A DNA stretch of 6,922 bases from Phycisphaerales bacterium (GCA_011048645.1 DSDR01000377.1:1-6922); one strand, 5' to 3'; shown: positions 1 to 6,802, counted from the first letter of the stretch. The notes: a model not told the origin generated them from the sequence alone. Numbers and translations are program-made.

Positions 1-1
1 C

Positions 2-64
2 GCCCGCAGCGACGGTTTACGCGACGGCCGTACAGAGCTGACGGCGGTCAAAGCGGACAAGTGA
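2..64 (+). CDS. Possible C-terminal end of a plus-strand gene (partial)
   Basis: An open frame enters from the left edge and stops at TGA 62-64, giving about 20 residues ending in DGRTELTAVKADK. Sixteen of its 20 codons end in G or C and the residues are charged and ordinary-looking, which suggests real coding. The next plus frame (stop at 39-41) and one minus frame are also open over this short span, so the choice rests on codon bias alone. I recognise no family. If real, this gene is convergent with malQ, and the two would be separated by the repeat region. Confidence 0.3.
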   Translation, partial: ARSDGLRDGRTELTAVKADK

Positions 65-126
65 GATGGAACGAGAGGCCCTGTAAGAGATCGTAAAGAA
101 GTAAGATGACTGAGTTACGATAAATT

Positions 127-282
127 GAACCACAAAGAAGAGTTTTTAGTTTTCAGTTGCTACGAACTACGAACTAATCAATGAGGTTTCAATCACGTTT
201 GGAACATTGCATTTTTTGTCATTTGAATTGGTTTCGGATTTCGATATTCGTATTTCGGATTTGGGTTGCGGCTTTGCCGCGA
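127..282. repeat. Mosaic of short degenerate intergenic repeats
   Basis: This AT-rich stretch differs sharply in composition from the GC-rich genes. It contains GAACCACAAAG at 127-137, a tandem TACGAAC TACGAAC at 161-174, and two copies of TTTCGGATTT (232-241 and 253-262) flanking a related CGATATTCGTA. It ends in a small hairpin, GCGGC-TTT-GCCGC (268-280). From memory, blocks built from TTCGGATTTCG-like units joined to ATTTGAATT and ACCACAAAG units occur many times between genes in environmental planctomycete and similar genomes. That recollection cannot be tested from one copy. An open frame running through it from 181 has no coding character and continues antisense into malQ, so I do not call it a gene. 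The rest of the 65-369 gap holds no gene I can support and no strong terminator for malQ. Confidence 0.5.
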
Positions 283-369
283 CAAATGCTTCGTGATGAA
301 AAAACAGTCAAATTATTTTTCGGCCCAAGATATCGGTTTGTCGGAGCCAAGCGCCGACCTGCGGCAGGT

Positions 370-1869
370 TCAGAGGCGGCCGTATCGGGCGATCAGGGCT
401 TTGAGGCTCTGGGCGGCGGATTTTTTGAGGCTGTCCGGCGGCATGCGCCATCGCCAGTTGCCCGCGCGTTTGGCGGGGGTGTTCATTCGCGCTGCGGCGT
501 CCAGTTCGAGCACATCCTGCATCGGGACGATGCACAGCCGCGCCGGCGAGGCCATGGCCAGACGCATCATTTCCGACACAATCGTTCGATGGGTAACGGG
601 CCGGCCGAGATAGTCGGCAATCTGCCGGCGAATCGACGCCGTTGTGTCGCGCTGGAACCAGCCGAGCGTGGTGTTGTTGTCATGTGTGCCGGTATAGACG
701 ATGCTGTTGCGCTCGTGATTGTGAGGCAGATGGATATTGTCGGCATCCCCGTCAAAGGCAAACTGAAGCACCTTCATACAGGGTAGTTCATAGGCGGCGA
801 TCAGTTCGCGCACCTCGGCGGTAATGACGCCGAGGTCTTCGGCGGCCAGCGGGGCCTGCGGCATCCGCCGAAAGACCGCATCAAAGAAGGTCGCGCCGGG
901 ACCTTTGATCCAGGCGCCGCGGACGGCGGTCTTGCGGCCGGCCGGAACCTGCCAGTACGCCTCAAATCCGCGGAAATGATCGATCCGCAGCAGATCAAAC
1001 CAACTTAGATTATGCTCCAGCCGGCGGAGCCACCAATCAAACCCCGTCCTGGCGTTGGCCGACCAGTCATAGACGGGGTTGCCCCAGAGCTGGCCGGTCT
1101 TGCTGAAGTAATCCGGCGGAACGCCGGCGATAAAGGACGGTTTTTTATTGGGTTTGAGTTTGAACAGGTGCGGGTGCGCCCACACGTCGGCGCTGTCATA
1201 GACGACGTAAATCGGCAGATCGCCGAACAGCAAAATACCGTTTTCGTTGCAGTAACGCTTCAGCGCAGAAAACTGCTGGGCAAAGAGAAATTGAATGAAT
1301 TGCTCTCGCTTGATGGCTTCACGGTGTTCGATTCGAAAGCGGTTCAGGGCGTTTTTGTCGCGATGACGCAGCGCCGCGGGCCACTGCGCCCAGGTGTATG
1401 CGGGATAGCGCCTGCCGATGACCTTGAACAGGGCAAAATCGTCCAGCCAGCAGCGATTCCGTTCGATAAAGGCCTCCACGTCGCCATGGCTTTGGCCGCT
1501 GTTTTGGAACCGTTCAAAGGCGCTGTCCAGCAGACGGCTTTTGAGTCGGGCGGCGCGGGCAAAGTCCGGCTTGTCCGCAGGCAGTGTGCGGATCGTTTCA
1601 AGTTCTCGTTTGTTCAGCCAGCCCTGACGATGCAGCATCTGCGGGCTGATCAACAGCGGATTGCCGGCAAACGCCGAACAGCTGCTATACGGGGAAAAGC
1701 CCGCCCGGGCGGTGGTTTCCATCACCGGCAGCATCTGCCAGTAATTGGCCCCGGCCTGTTTGAGAAAATCCGCAAAGGCATACGCCGCCGGCCCCAGGTC
1801 GCCGATTCCATAGGCGGACGGCAATGAGGTCGGGTGCATCAGAATGCCGGCGGATCTGCGTTTGAGCAT
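370..1869 (-). CDS. malQ: 4-alpha-glucanotransferase (amylomaltase, GH77)
   Basis: A cytoplasmic enzyme that moves alpha-1,4-glucan segments from one maltodextrin or glycogen-derived chain to another, releasing glucose and lengthening acceptors. At 499 aa it has the normal length for a compact bacterial MalQ. The GH77 landmarks are in order: N-terminal GILMHPTSLPS (residues 8-18), the substrate-loop block FSPYSSCSAFAGNPLLISP (58-76), GDLPIY (216-221), LLRIDHFRG (293-301) with probable nucleophile D297, AEDLG (343-347) with probable acid/base E344, and GTHDNNTTLGWF (394-405) with D397. No signal peptide is seen. The ATG is supported by AAAGGA six nt upstream and by the conserved N-terminus starting within ten residues. 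It begins 15 nt after the stop of the GH57 gene, so co-transcription is very likely, and both products act on alpha-glucans. No clear intrinsic terminator follows the stop. Roles of individual residues are inferred from the family. Confidence 0.97.
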   Translation of the reverse strand: MLKRRSAGILMHPTSLPSAYGIGDLGPAAYAFADFLKQAGANYWQMLPVMETTARAGFSPYSSCSAFAGNPLLISPQMLHRQGWLNKRELETIRTLPADKPDFARAARLKSRLLDSAFERFQNSGQSHGDVEAFIERNRCWLDDFALFKVIGRRYPAYTWAQWPAALRHRDKNALNRFRIEHREAIKREQFIQFLFAQQFSALKRYCNENGILLFGDLPIYVVYDSADVWAHPHLFKLKPNKKPSFIAGVPPDYFSKTGQLWGNPVYDWSANARTGFDWWLRRLEHNLSWFDLLRIDHFRGFEAYWQVPAGRKTAVRGAWIKGPGATFFDAVFRRMPQAPLAAEDLGVITAEVRELIAAYELPCMKVLQFAFDGDADNIHLPHNHERNSIVYTGTHDNNTTLGWFQRDTTASIRRQIADYLGRPVTHRTIVSEMMRLAMASPARLCIVPMQDVLELDAAARMNTPAKRAGNWRWRMPPDSLKKSAAQSLKALIARYGRL

Positions 1870-1884
1870 GGCGAGTCCTTTCGT

Positions 1885-4308
1885 TTACTCAATGACCAGA
1901 TTTAATTGATGGGCCAGATTCTTGAAATGCTCGACCCATTGCCGGGCGGTCTCATTGCCGGCGTCCGCATCGCGGCGGATGTCCGGATAGGTATGTTGGG
2001 CCAGCGTAAAGAAAATGTTCTGCGGGTTTTGTAAATTCAACTCGGTATCCAGCTCCTTCATAATATCCAGCAGTTCTTCAATGCGTACCAGTTGGGTCAT
2101 ATCTTTGGGGTCTTTCTGAAGCGACCGAAACAGACGTTTCGCCTTTCGGTTGAATTCATACTGAATCAACTTATGATTTAACGATAATGAAAACCGCCGC
2201 ACATCCTCAAGCAGCATTTTAATGCGGCGGGTGTTGTTATGGCCGCTGCGAATCAGCCGGCACAAGTCCTGGTTGACGATGTACTGAGCCGGCGCTATAA
2301 ACGCCTGCGGCAAAGGAATATTCATATTATGCATCAATTGCATCATTGAGTAATTGTGCTCATAAATATGGCGGAATGAATACTCGATTTCCTGCCAGGT
2401 CGTTTCGAGCAAATGGTCGAGGATACGGCGCTGTTCGTCGCGGAACAGATGCGGAATCGAATAATTACGGCCGCAGAAGAAGACATTCATCAAACGCAAA
2501 ACCTCGCTGGTGTCGCCCTTTCGAAAGGCCGAACACAGTTGCTCTTCGTGTTCTCGCGCCTCCTGCGGCGGCGTTGTTCCCAGCGCGGCAAAGACGTTCT
2601 GGCCGCCCAGATACAACCCGACCAAAAAGAACGAGGCGTCCTCCCACGTGGTATTGGCGTGCAGGGTGACATCGGCGGTGATGAGCGTCTCGATGCCGGC
2701 GTCCAGTCGCTGAAACGAATCAATGGAGGCCGAATAGGTATAAATTTCCGCGCCGGTCAGATCGCCTTCCTGAAAGATCGAACTCAGCGCCAGATGCGCG
2801 CCGACGCGCGCCAGGTCGATCATCGACGGCTTGACAAACTGTTCATAGATGTGTTTGCCGTTGGCGAAGGCTTCATTGAGTGAAGGCGCTTTTTCCAGAC
2901 GCTCTTGAAATTCCGGTTCCAGATCGATGTGTTTGACGTCGCGACAGAGCTGAATCGCCCGCGCGGCGTACTGCAATATCTGAACGGTTTCGATGCCGGA
3001 GATGTCGTTGAAAAACCACCCGCAACTGGTGTACATCAGCATAGCGTTGCGCTGCATTTCCAGCAGTTTCAGCAGGGTGCTGATCTCCGAGGCGGTACGT
3101 TCGCTTCCCGTCCATTCGGTGATATTCTTTTTGACGTTGTCTTTGCGCCGATCCAGAATAATGTCAATGTAGCTGTTGCGAACGGCCCAGGGATCCTGCA
3201 CGAACGGCTGCATCATCTCCGTGTAAATGTCCGCCAGCCGGTCGCGCAGCCAGTCCAGCGCTTCGCGCAGCGGGGCGCGCCATTGCTGTTGGCCGCTGAG
3301 GGTATGATCGCCGCAGCAGCCGCAATTGGATTTCCAGCGTTCCACGCCGTGGGCGCAGCTCCAGGAACTGTTTTCTTTGATCTGGACTTCATACTCCGGC
3401 GGAAATTTTTCGAGAAATTCCCCGTAAATGGTCAATTTGGCGTCGGTTTGGGTTTGCAGATGATGCAGACAATAAGCCAGCGCCATATCCCCGTGCCGAT
3501 GGTGATGGCCGAAGGATTCCCCGTCGGTGGCAATATGAACCAGCCGCGCTCGGCCGCTTTTATCGAAGCCTTCGTAAATCCGCTCGGCAAAAGTCTGGCC
3601 GTTGTGCAGCAATCCCCCGAAGGCCACATCGTGAGCCACCGCACCGTTGTAGAAAAACAGATTGATTTGTCTGCCCGAAGGCAGATTGCACACATACGCA
3701 ACGGTGGTGTCCAGGGTCTCTTCGGTGACCTCTTTCCAGTTTTTAGCGCCGATTTTTTTTACCCGCTCGGCTTGTCCGGGCGCCAGAATCGTAAAGCGGA
3801 TGCCATGTGCCGCCAGGACTTCCAGCGTCTCGGTGTTGACGGCCGTTTCCGGCAGCCACATCCCCTCCGGCTGGCGGCCAAAGCGGCTTTCAAAGTCCTT
3901 TATCCCCCAGATCACCTGAGTGTGTTTGTCCTTTTCGTTGCACAGGGGCAGGATCATATGATTGTAAGCCTGGGCCAGCGCTGCACCATGGCCGGAAAAT
4001 TGTGCTATGCTCTGTTGGTCGGCTTCGCGTATTTTCTCGTACACGTCCGGCGATTTGTCTTCCAGCCAGGACAGCAGCGTCGGGCCGAAATTGAAGCTGA
4101 TGGAGGCGTAATTATTGACGATATTGATGATTTTCCGGTCGCTTCCGAGAATCCGAGATGCGGCGTTTGGCCCGTAACACTCATCGGCGATCCGCTCATT
4201 CCAGTCGTGGTAAGGATAGGCCTGATCCTGAAGTTCGATGTCTTCCAGCCAGGGATTATCACGGGGAGGCTGGTAGAAGTGGCCGTGAATACAGACATAC
4301 TTTTCCAT
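1885..4308 (-). CDS. GH57-family glycoside hydrolase with DUF3536 C-terminal region
   Basis: Probably a cytoplasmic alpha-glucan-active enzyme. The GH57 fold carries the catalytic site, and the DUF3536 part is a large helical region of unknown role. The protein has 807 aa. The N-terminus has the GH57 first motif, IHGHFYQPP (7-15). GMWLPETAV (149-157) contains the probable nucleophile E154. ATDGESFGHHHRHGDM (260-275) contains D262 at the usual acid/base position. After about residue 300 comes the SSWSCAHGVERWKSNCGCC block (314-332) typical of this subgroup, then the DUF3536-like helical half. No signal peptide is seen. The start is the first ATG, with GAGGG and AGGAAG just upstream. malQ follows after 15 nt, which points to glycogen or maltodextrin turnover. 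GH57 includes amylases, branching enzymes and glucanotransferases, and I cannot tell which reaction this one performs. Family assignment is firm; specificity is not. Confidence 0.94.
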   Translation of the reverse strand: MEKYVCIHGHFYQPPRDNPWLEDIELQDQAYPYHDWNERIADECYGPNAASRILGSDRKIINIVNNYASISFNFGPTLLSWLEDKSPDVYEKIREADQQSIAQFSGHGAALAQAYNHMILPLCNEKDKHTQVIWGIKDFESRFGRQPEGMWLPETAVNTETLEVLAAHGIRFTILAPGQAERVKKIGAKNWKEVTEETLDTTVAYVCNLPSGRQINLFFYNGAVAHDVAFGGLLHNGQTFAERIYEGFDKSGRARLVHIATDGESFGHHHRHGDMALAYCLHHLQTQTDAKLTIYGEFLEKFPPEYEVQIKENSSWSCAHGVERWKSNCGCCGDHTLSGQQQWRAPLREALDWLRDRLADIYTEMMQPFVQDPWAVRNSYIDIILDRRKDNVKKNITEWTGSERTASEISTLLKLLEMQRNAMLMYTSCGWFFNDISGIETVQILQYAARAIQLCRDVKHIDLEPEFQERLEKAPSLNEAFANGKHIYEQFVKPSMIDLARVGAHLALSSIFQEGDLTGAEIYTYSASIDSFQRLDAGIETLITADVTLHANTTWEDASFFLVGLYLGGQNVFAALGTTPPQEAREHEEQLCSAFRKGDTSEVLRLMNVFFCGRNYSIPHLFRDEQRRILDHLLETTWQEIEYSFRHIYEHNYSMMQLMHNMNIPLPQAFIAPAQYIVNQDLCRLIRSGHNNTRRIKMLLEDVRRFSLSLNHKLIQYEFNRKAKRLFRSLQKDPKDMTQLVRIEELLDIMKELDTELNLQNPQNIFFTLAQHTYPDIRRDADAGNETARQWVEHFKNLAHQLNLVIE

Positions 4309-4411
4309 AAACCCTCTGTTCTTCCTAAGCTATTTCAAGAGGAATCATTGTTTCATCTTTTCTATTACCGAGTTCAAAACATACCGCACGTTGTATTGGC
4401 AAAGCGACAAA

Positions 4412-4440
4412 AGTATAACAGCCGTCCGGCGAATGAACAA
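4412..4440 (-). promoter_or_regulatory. Predicted promoter of the GH57-malQ unit
   Basis: On the minus strand TTGTTC (4435-4440) is followed after 17 nt by TATACT (4412-4417), preceded by TGT, which makes an extended -10. Spacing is ideal; the -35 box matches consensus only moderately. Transcription would start near 4405, giving a leader of about 97 nt before the GH57 ATG. In that leader TTCCT (minus strand, 4340-4344) could pair with the AGGAA (4322-4326) near the start codon, but the 5-bp stem is weak. No terminator is evident after the upstream PAC2 gene, so read-through from that gene is also possible. Confidence 0.5.
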
Positions 4441-4455
4441 GATTTTTTGATGACT

Positions 4456-4467
4456 GTTCGATCGAAC
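4456..4467. promoter_or_regulatory. Perfect 12-bp palindrome upstream of the GH57 promoter
   Basis: GTTCGATCGAAC is a perfect palindrome lying 15 bp upstream of the predicted -35 box of the GH57-malQ promoter. Its position would suit an activator site, and it could also form a small hairpin at the end of the PAC2 transcript, though no U-run follows. Only one copy is visible, so a regulatory role is a guess. Confidence 0.22.
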
Positions 4468-4557
4468 CGAACGGCACAGCAGCATACAGGACGGCATGAA
4501 GCGGCTCCCCTCGACTCTGGCCATTGCCGCGGAGGCCTGCGTCGGAATACAGACGGT

Positions 4558-5427
4558 TCAGTCCAGGCGAATACCGCGGCTGTGAAGCCAGGATTTGAGG
4601 TCTTCCAGATCGGTGTTGAAGACTTCGTTATCGTAGCTTTCCTCAAGCTGCTCGACCCGCTGGGCCAGATCCGGCTGCTGACTGACCAGTTCACTGACGC
4701 GCTTTTCATATTCCTCACCCAGCGCCCGCAGGTCGTCGCAGATCAGATGCAGTCCGAGGATGCTGGAAACGCATCGCACCATCGTTTCGATACATTTGGG
4801 GTTGTAGCCCTGAAGATAGGCCGGAATCTCGGCGACCAGTCCGATTACGTCGATTTGTTCCTCGGCCGCGCGGTGCGTCAGGTGCGTGACAAAACTGCCG
4901 GGGCCTTCGTACTGACTGGCGTGAAACCCCATTTTGTCCGCCAGCGATTTGAGTTCCGGATCGGAGAGCGTACACATAATGCGCGGATCGCGGCTGTGCG
5001 GCGCCAATCCCGCGACGCTGCCGACGTAGAGAATACGCTGGATGCCGAAGCGTTTGCTCAGCGATAAGATCGCTTTTGAGAAGCGATCCCAATCCAGGTT
5101 CGGCTCTTTTCCGCTAAACAGCATCAGATTGTAATCGGACTGGACAAAAAACCGATTGGTCGGGTAATCGTACTGTTTAATCAATCCGTCTTCATAGCGC
5201 ACATGCGGACGAAACAATGAGGCCAGTTCCATCGGTCCGGGCATATTGAGGATATAAAAGCCGTCCGGTTCTATCGTCGCAAACGGCAGTGCGCCCAGTT
5301 TGATGCGCAAATAATCGACAGCGCCGGTGGATACGTCGCCCCCGTCCATCCAGCCCTCAAAGCCGATGACCAAAGAAGGGTGATGAACCGTCGGTTCATG
5401 ATAGATATTCAGTGTTTTATCGGTCAT
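4558..5427 (-). CDS. PAC2-family protein (proteasome assembly chaperone-like)
   Basis: A 289-aa soluble protein of the PAC2 family, related to the archaeal and eukaryotic proteasome assembly chaperones. Bacterial members are often annotated only as PAC2 or ATP-grasp-like proteins. The family signature GFEGWMDGGDVSTGAVDYL starts at residue 22, and a second conserved block, AEIPAYLQGYNPK, lies in the C-terminal third of the core. Residues about 233-265 are rich in E, R, Q and L and are probably a helical or coiled-coil tail. No signal peptide or membrane segment is seen. The ATG is preceded by AGGA with a seven-nt gap. The gene lies 40 nt after the amrS stop on the same strand and is probably transcribed with it. 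Some planctomycete-related bacteria have proteasomes and a ubiquitin-like modifier, which would give this chaperone a client, but no proteasome gene is in the window. Molecular function in bacteria is not established. Confidence 0.92.
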   Translation of the reverse strand: MTDKTLNIYHEPTVHHPSLVIGFEGWMDGGDVSTGAVDYLRIKLGALPFATIEPDGFYILNMPGPMELASLFRPHVRYEDGLIKQYDYPTNRFFVQSDYNLMLFSGKEPNLDWDRFSKAILSLSKRFGIQRILYVGSVAGLAPHSRDPRIMCTLSDPELKSLADKMGFHASQYEGPGSFVTHLTHRAAEEQIDVIGLVAEIPAYLQGYNPKCIETMVRCVSSILGLHLICDDLRALGEEYEKRVSELVSQQPDLAQRVEQLEESYDNEVFNTDLEDLKSWLHSRGIRLD

Positions 5428-5467
5428 AGTCTCGTCCTGTGTTTTTTTTGTGTTTAACGCATTTGCT

Positions 5468-6499
5468 TCAACTTAATTCATATCCGGCGATTTTGCTGCC
5501 GCAGTGTGGACATCGATGATCGACAATCCGATTGGAGCGAATGCGGTACCCCAGTCTTTCGATCAACAGCGCCCCGCAATCGGAACACCACGTGGATTCA
5601 GCCCGATTGCCCGGCAGGTTGCCGACATACACATAGCGCAGTCCGGCGGCTTTGCCGATGTCATAGGCCTTTGACAATTCCGTTTCCTGGGTTGCGGTCG
5701 CCTCTGACATTTGATATTGCGGGAAAAATCGGCTGATGTGCCATGGCACATCGGGCGATAATTTTTGAGCGATAAACTCGGCTATGCGGGTCAATTCATC
5801 GGGGCTGTCGTTTTGGCCGGGCACAACAAGCGTGGTAATTTCCAGCCAGATATCCGTTTTTCGGGCCAGATACTCAAGCGTTTCCAGCACACCGGCCAAG
5901 TGGGCCTTACATAAATCACGATAAAAATCCTCTGTAAACGCCTTTAAGTCCACATTGATCCCGTCCAGCCACGGCCGGGCAAAGTCGATGGCTTCAGGCG
6001 TCATATAACCGTTGCTGACAAACACGTTGGCCAGGCCTTTTTCTTTGGCCAACACGGCGGTTTCGGCGCACAGTTCCATAAAAACCGTTGGTTCCGTATA
6101 GGTATAAGCGATATTTCGGCAGCCGGCCTGGACAGCCGCATCGACGATTTTGGAAGGCGAAAACGCCGCGCCGTCGATGATGCGGTCAAGCGGGGCCTGA
6201 CTGATTTGCCAGTTTTGGCAGAACACACAACGAAAATTGCAGCCGGGTGCGGCCACCGAAAAACTCTGTGAACCGGGTTGGAAATGAAACAGCGGCTTTT
6301 TTTCAATGGGATCGACGTTGCCCGCACACACCTTGTCGTAGTTCAGCGAGTACAGCGTGCCGTCAATGTTTTTGCGGACATAGCATCGCCCGAATTGGTC
6401 CGGCGCGATGGTGCAGCGCCAATGGCAAAGGTTGCACCGAACCTTTCTCCCGTCCAGCGGCGACCATAATACCGCTTCTTTGTACGGCTGTTTCGGCAT
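5468..6499 (-). CDS. amrS: AmmeMemoRadiSam system radical SAM enzyme
   Basis: A cytoplasmic radical S-adenosylmethionine enzyme related to pyruvate formate-lyase activating enzyme. The named system groups it with MEMO-like and AMMECR1-like partners; its substrate is not known to me. The 343-aa product has three cysteine sets. An N-terminal cluster C22-x2-C25-x3-C29...C39 fits the family's CNLCHWRC...GRC opening. The radical SAM motif GCNFRCVFC gives C87, C91 and C94 for the 4Fe-4S cluster. A C-terminal zinc-ribbon pair is C305/C308 and C330/C333. AYTYTEPT (131-138) is a further conserved family block. Length and domain order are complete. The start is fixed by an in-frame TGA at 6527-6529 and no other ATG between. 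No Shine-Dalgarno sequence is present, and the promoter -10 lies 7 nt before the ATG, suggesting a leaderless message. The PAC2 gene follows after 40 nt. No MEMO or AMMECR1 gene is in the window. Confidence 0.95.
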   Translation of the reverse strand: MPKQPYKEAVLWSPLDGRKVRCNLCHWRCTIAPDQFGRCYVRKNIDGTLYSLNYDKVCAGNVDPIEKKPLFHFQPGSQSFSVAAPGCNFRCVFCQNWQISQAPLDRIIDGAAFSPSKIVDAAVQAGCRNIAYTYTEPTVFMELCAETAVLAKEKGLANVFVSNGYMTPEAIDFARPWLDGINVDLKAFTEDFYRDLCKAHLAGVLETLEYLARKTDIWLEITTLVVPGQNDSPDELTRIAEFIAQKLSPDVPWHISRFFPQYQMSEATATQETELSKAYDIGKAAGLRYVYVGNLPGNRAESTWCSDCGALLIERLGYRIRSNRIVDHRCPHCGSKIAGYELS

Positions 6500-6506
6500 A
6501 GGATTT

Positions 6507-6534
6507 ATTATAAAGGCTGTGAGATTTCAGGCAA
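6507..6534 (-). promoter_or_regulatory. Predicted amrS promoter, placed for a leaderless transcript
   Basis: On the minus strand TTGCCT (6529-6534) is followed after 16 nt by a perfect TATAAT (6507-6512). Seven bases separate the -10 box from the A of the amrS ATG (6499), so the expected transcription start falls on or within two bases of the start codon. The leader bases are not purine-rich and contain no ribosome binding site. The -10 match is excellent; the -35 match is moderate. Confidence 0.55.
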
Positions 6535-6538
6535 GCGA

Positions 6539-6560
6539 CATTTTCCGAATTCAGAAAATG
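6539..6560. promoter_or_regulatory. 22-bp near-perfect palindrome upstream of the amrS promoter
   Basis: The arms CATTTTC and GAAAATG surround a central GAATTC. The whole 22 bp is palindromic except for one mismatched base pair position (one on each side of the core). It ends four bp upstream of the predicted amrS -35 box, a typical place for a dimeric regulator to bind. It could also form a hairpin in RNA, with G-U at the mismatch, but no U-run follows. An operator role is inferred from symmetry and position only. Confidence 0.35.
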
Positions 6561-6668
6561 GGTATCGGTGGTCGAAAATCACAATACCGCGATGGCACTG
6601 GCACGAAATCGAAACAAACGAGACTTATTGTGATCAACAGGAACGCTTAGTGCGGGACAGATAGATAT

Positions 6669-6723
6669 AAAAAAAGAGGGAGGCGGGCGCATTTAAGGAA
6701 TCTTATTTGTGTACCGTCTCCCT
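6669..6723 (-). terminator. Intrinsic terminator of the candidate small RNA
   Basis: On the minus strand AGGGAGACGG (6723-6714) pairs with CCGCCUCCCU (6686-6677) over 10 bp with one G-U pair. A single C and seven U (6675-6669) follow. The 27-nt loop is longer than usual and could hold a small inner UAAG/CUUA stem. No competing antiterminator pairing stood out by eye. Confidence 0.8.
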
Positions 6724-6798
6724 GTTGCCGTCGTGCCGCAGTGCGTCTTACCGCGGAAGACGCGAGGCGAAAAAACGCCGAATTTGCACCGGCAACAC
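6669..6798 (-). ncRNA. Candidate structured small RNA of unknown family (about 130 nt)
   Basis: Expected to run from about 6798 or 6796 down to 6669, from its own promoter to its own terminator. The first part folds into a closed domain. GUUGCCG (6796-6790) plus GUGC (6789-6786) pairs with GCAC (6736-6733) plus CGGCAAC (6730-6724), leaving a two-base GA bulge. Inside are GGCG-UUUUUU-CGCC (6779-6766) and a 7-bp stem GCGUCUU/AAGACGC (6763-6743) with loop CCGCGGU. The terminator stem starts at the very next base (6723). No ribosome binding site with a start codon and useful frame is evident in it. I do not see the conserved marks of tmRNA, RNase P RNA, SRP RNA or 6S RNA, or of the common riboswitches. 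It could be a free small RNA or a riboswitch-like leader for amrS, whose ATG lies 169 nt beyond the terminator. The boundaries rest on signals, not data. Confidence 0.6.
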
Positions 6799-6802
6799 CC
6801 AT

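Noticed and set aside
283..369. Intrinsic terminator after malQ
   Set aside because: Small hairpins occur just after the stop (ACCTG-CCG-CAGGT), but none is followed by a U-run. The later T6 run on the minus strand follows only a weak A-T stem.
181..786. A 201-codon plus-strand frame starting in the repeat region
   Set aside because: Its first part translates low-complexity repeat DNA and the rest is antisense to malQ. No ribosome binding site or family motif.
1012..1827. A 271-codon plus-strand open frame opposite malQ
   Set aside because: It is fully antisense to malQ, whose catalytic motifs are intact, and has no recognisable domain.
2905..5067. A 720-codon plus-strand open frame opposite the GH57 and PAC2 genes
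   Set aside because: It is antisense to two genes with clear family motifs, crosses their intergenic gap, and its protein shows no recognisable domain. Long antisense frames are common in GC-rich genes with biased codon use.
6408..6650. An 80-codon plus-strand frame across the amrS start and upstream region
   Set aside because: It is antisense to amrS at one end and covers its promoter, with no domain or ribosome binding site.
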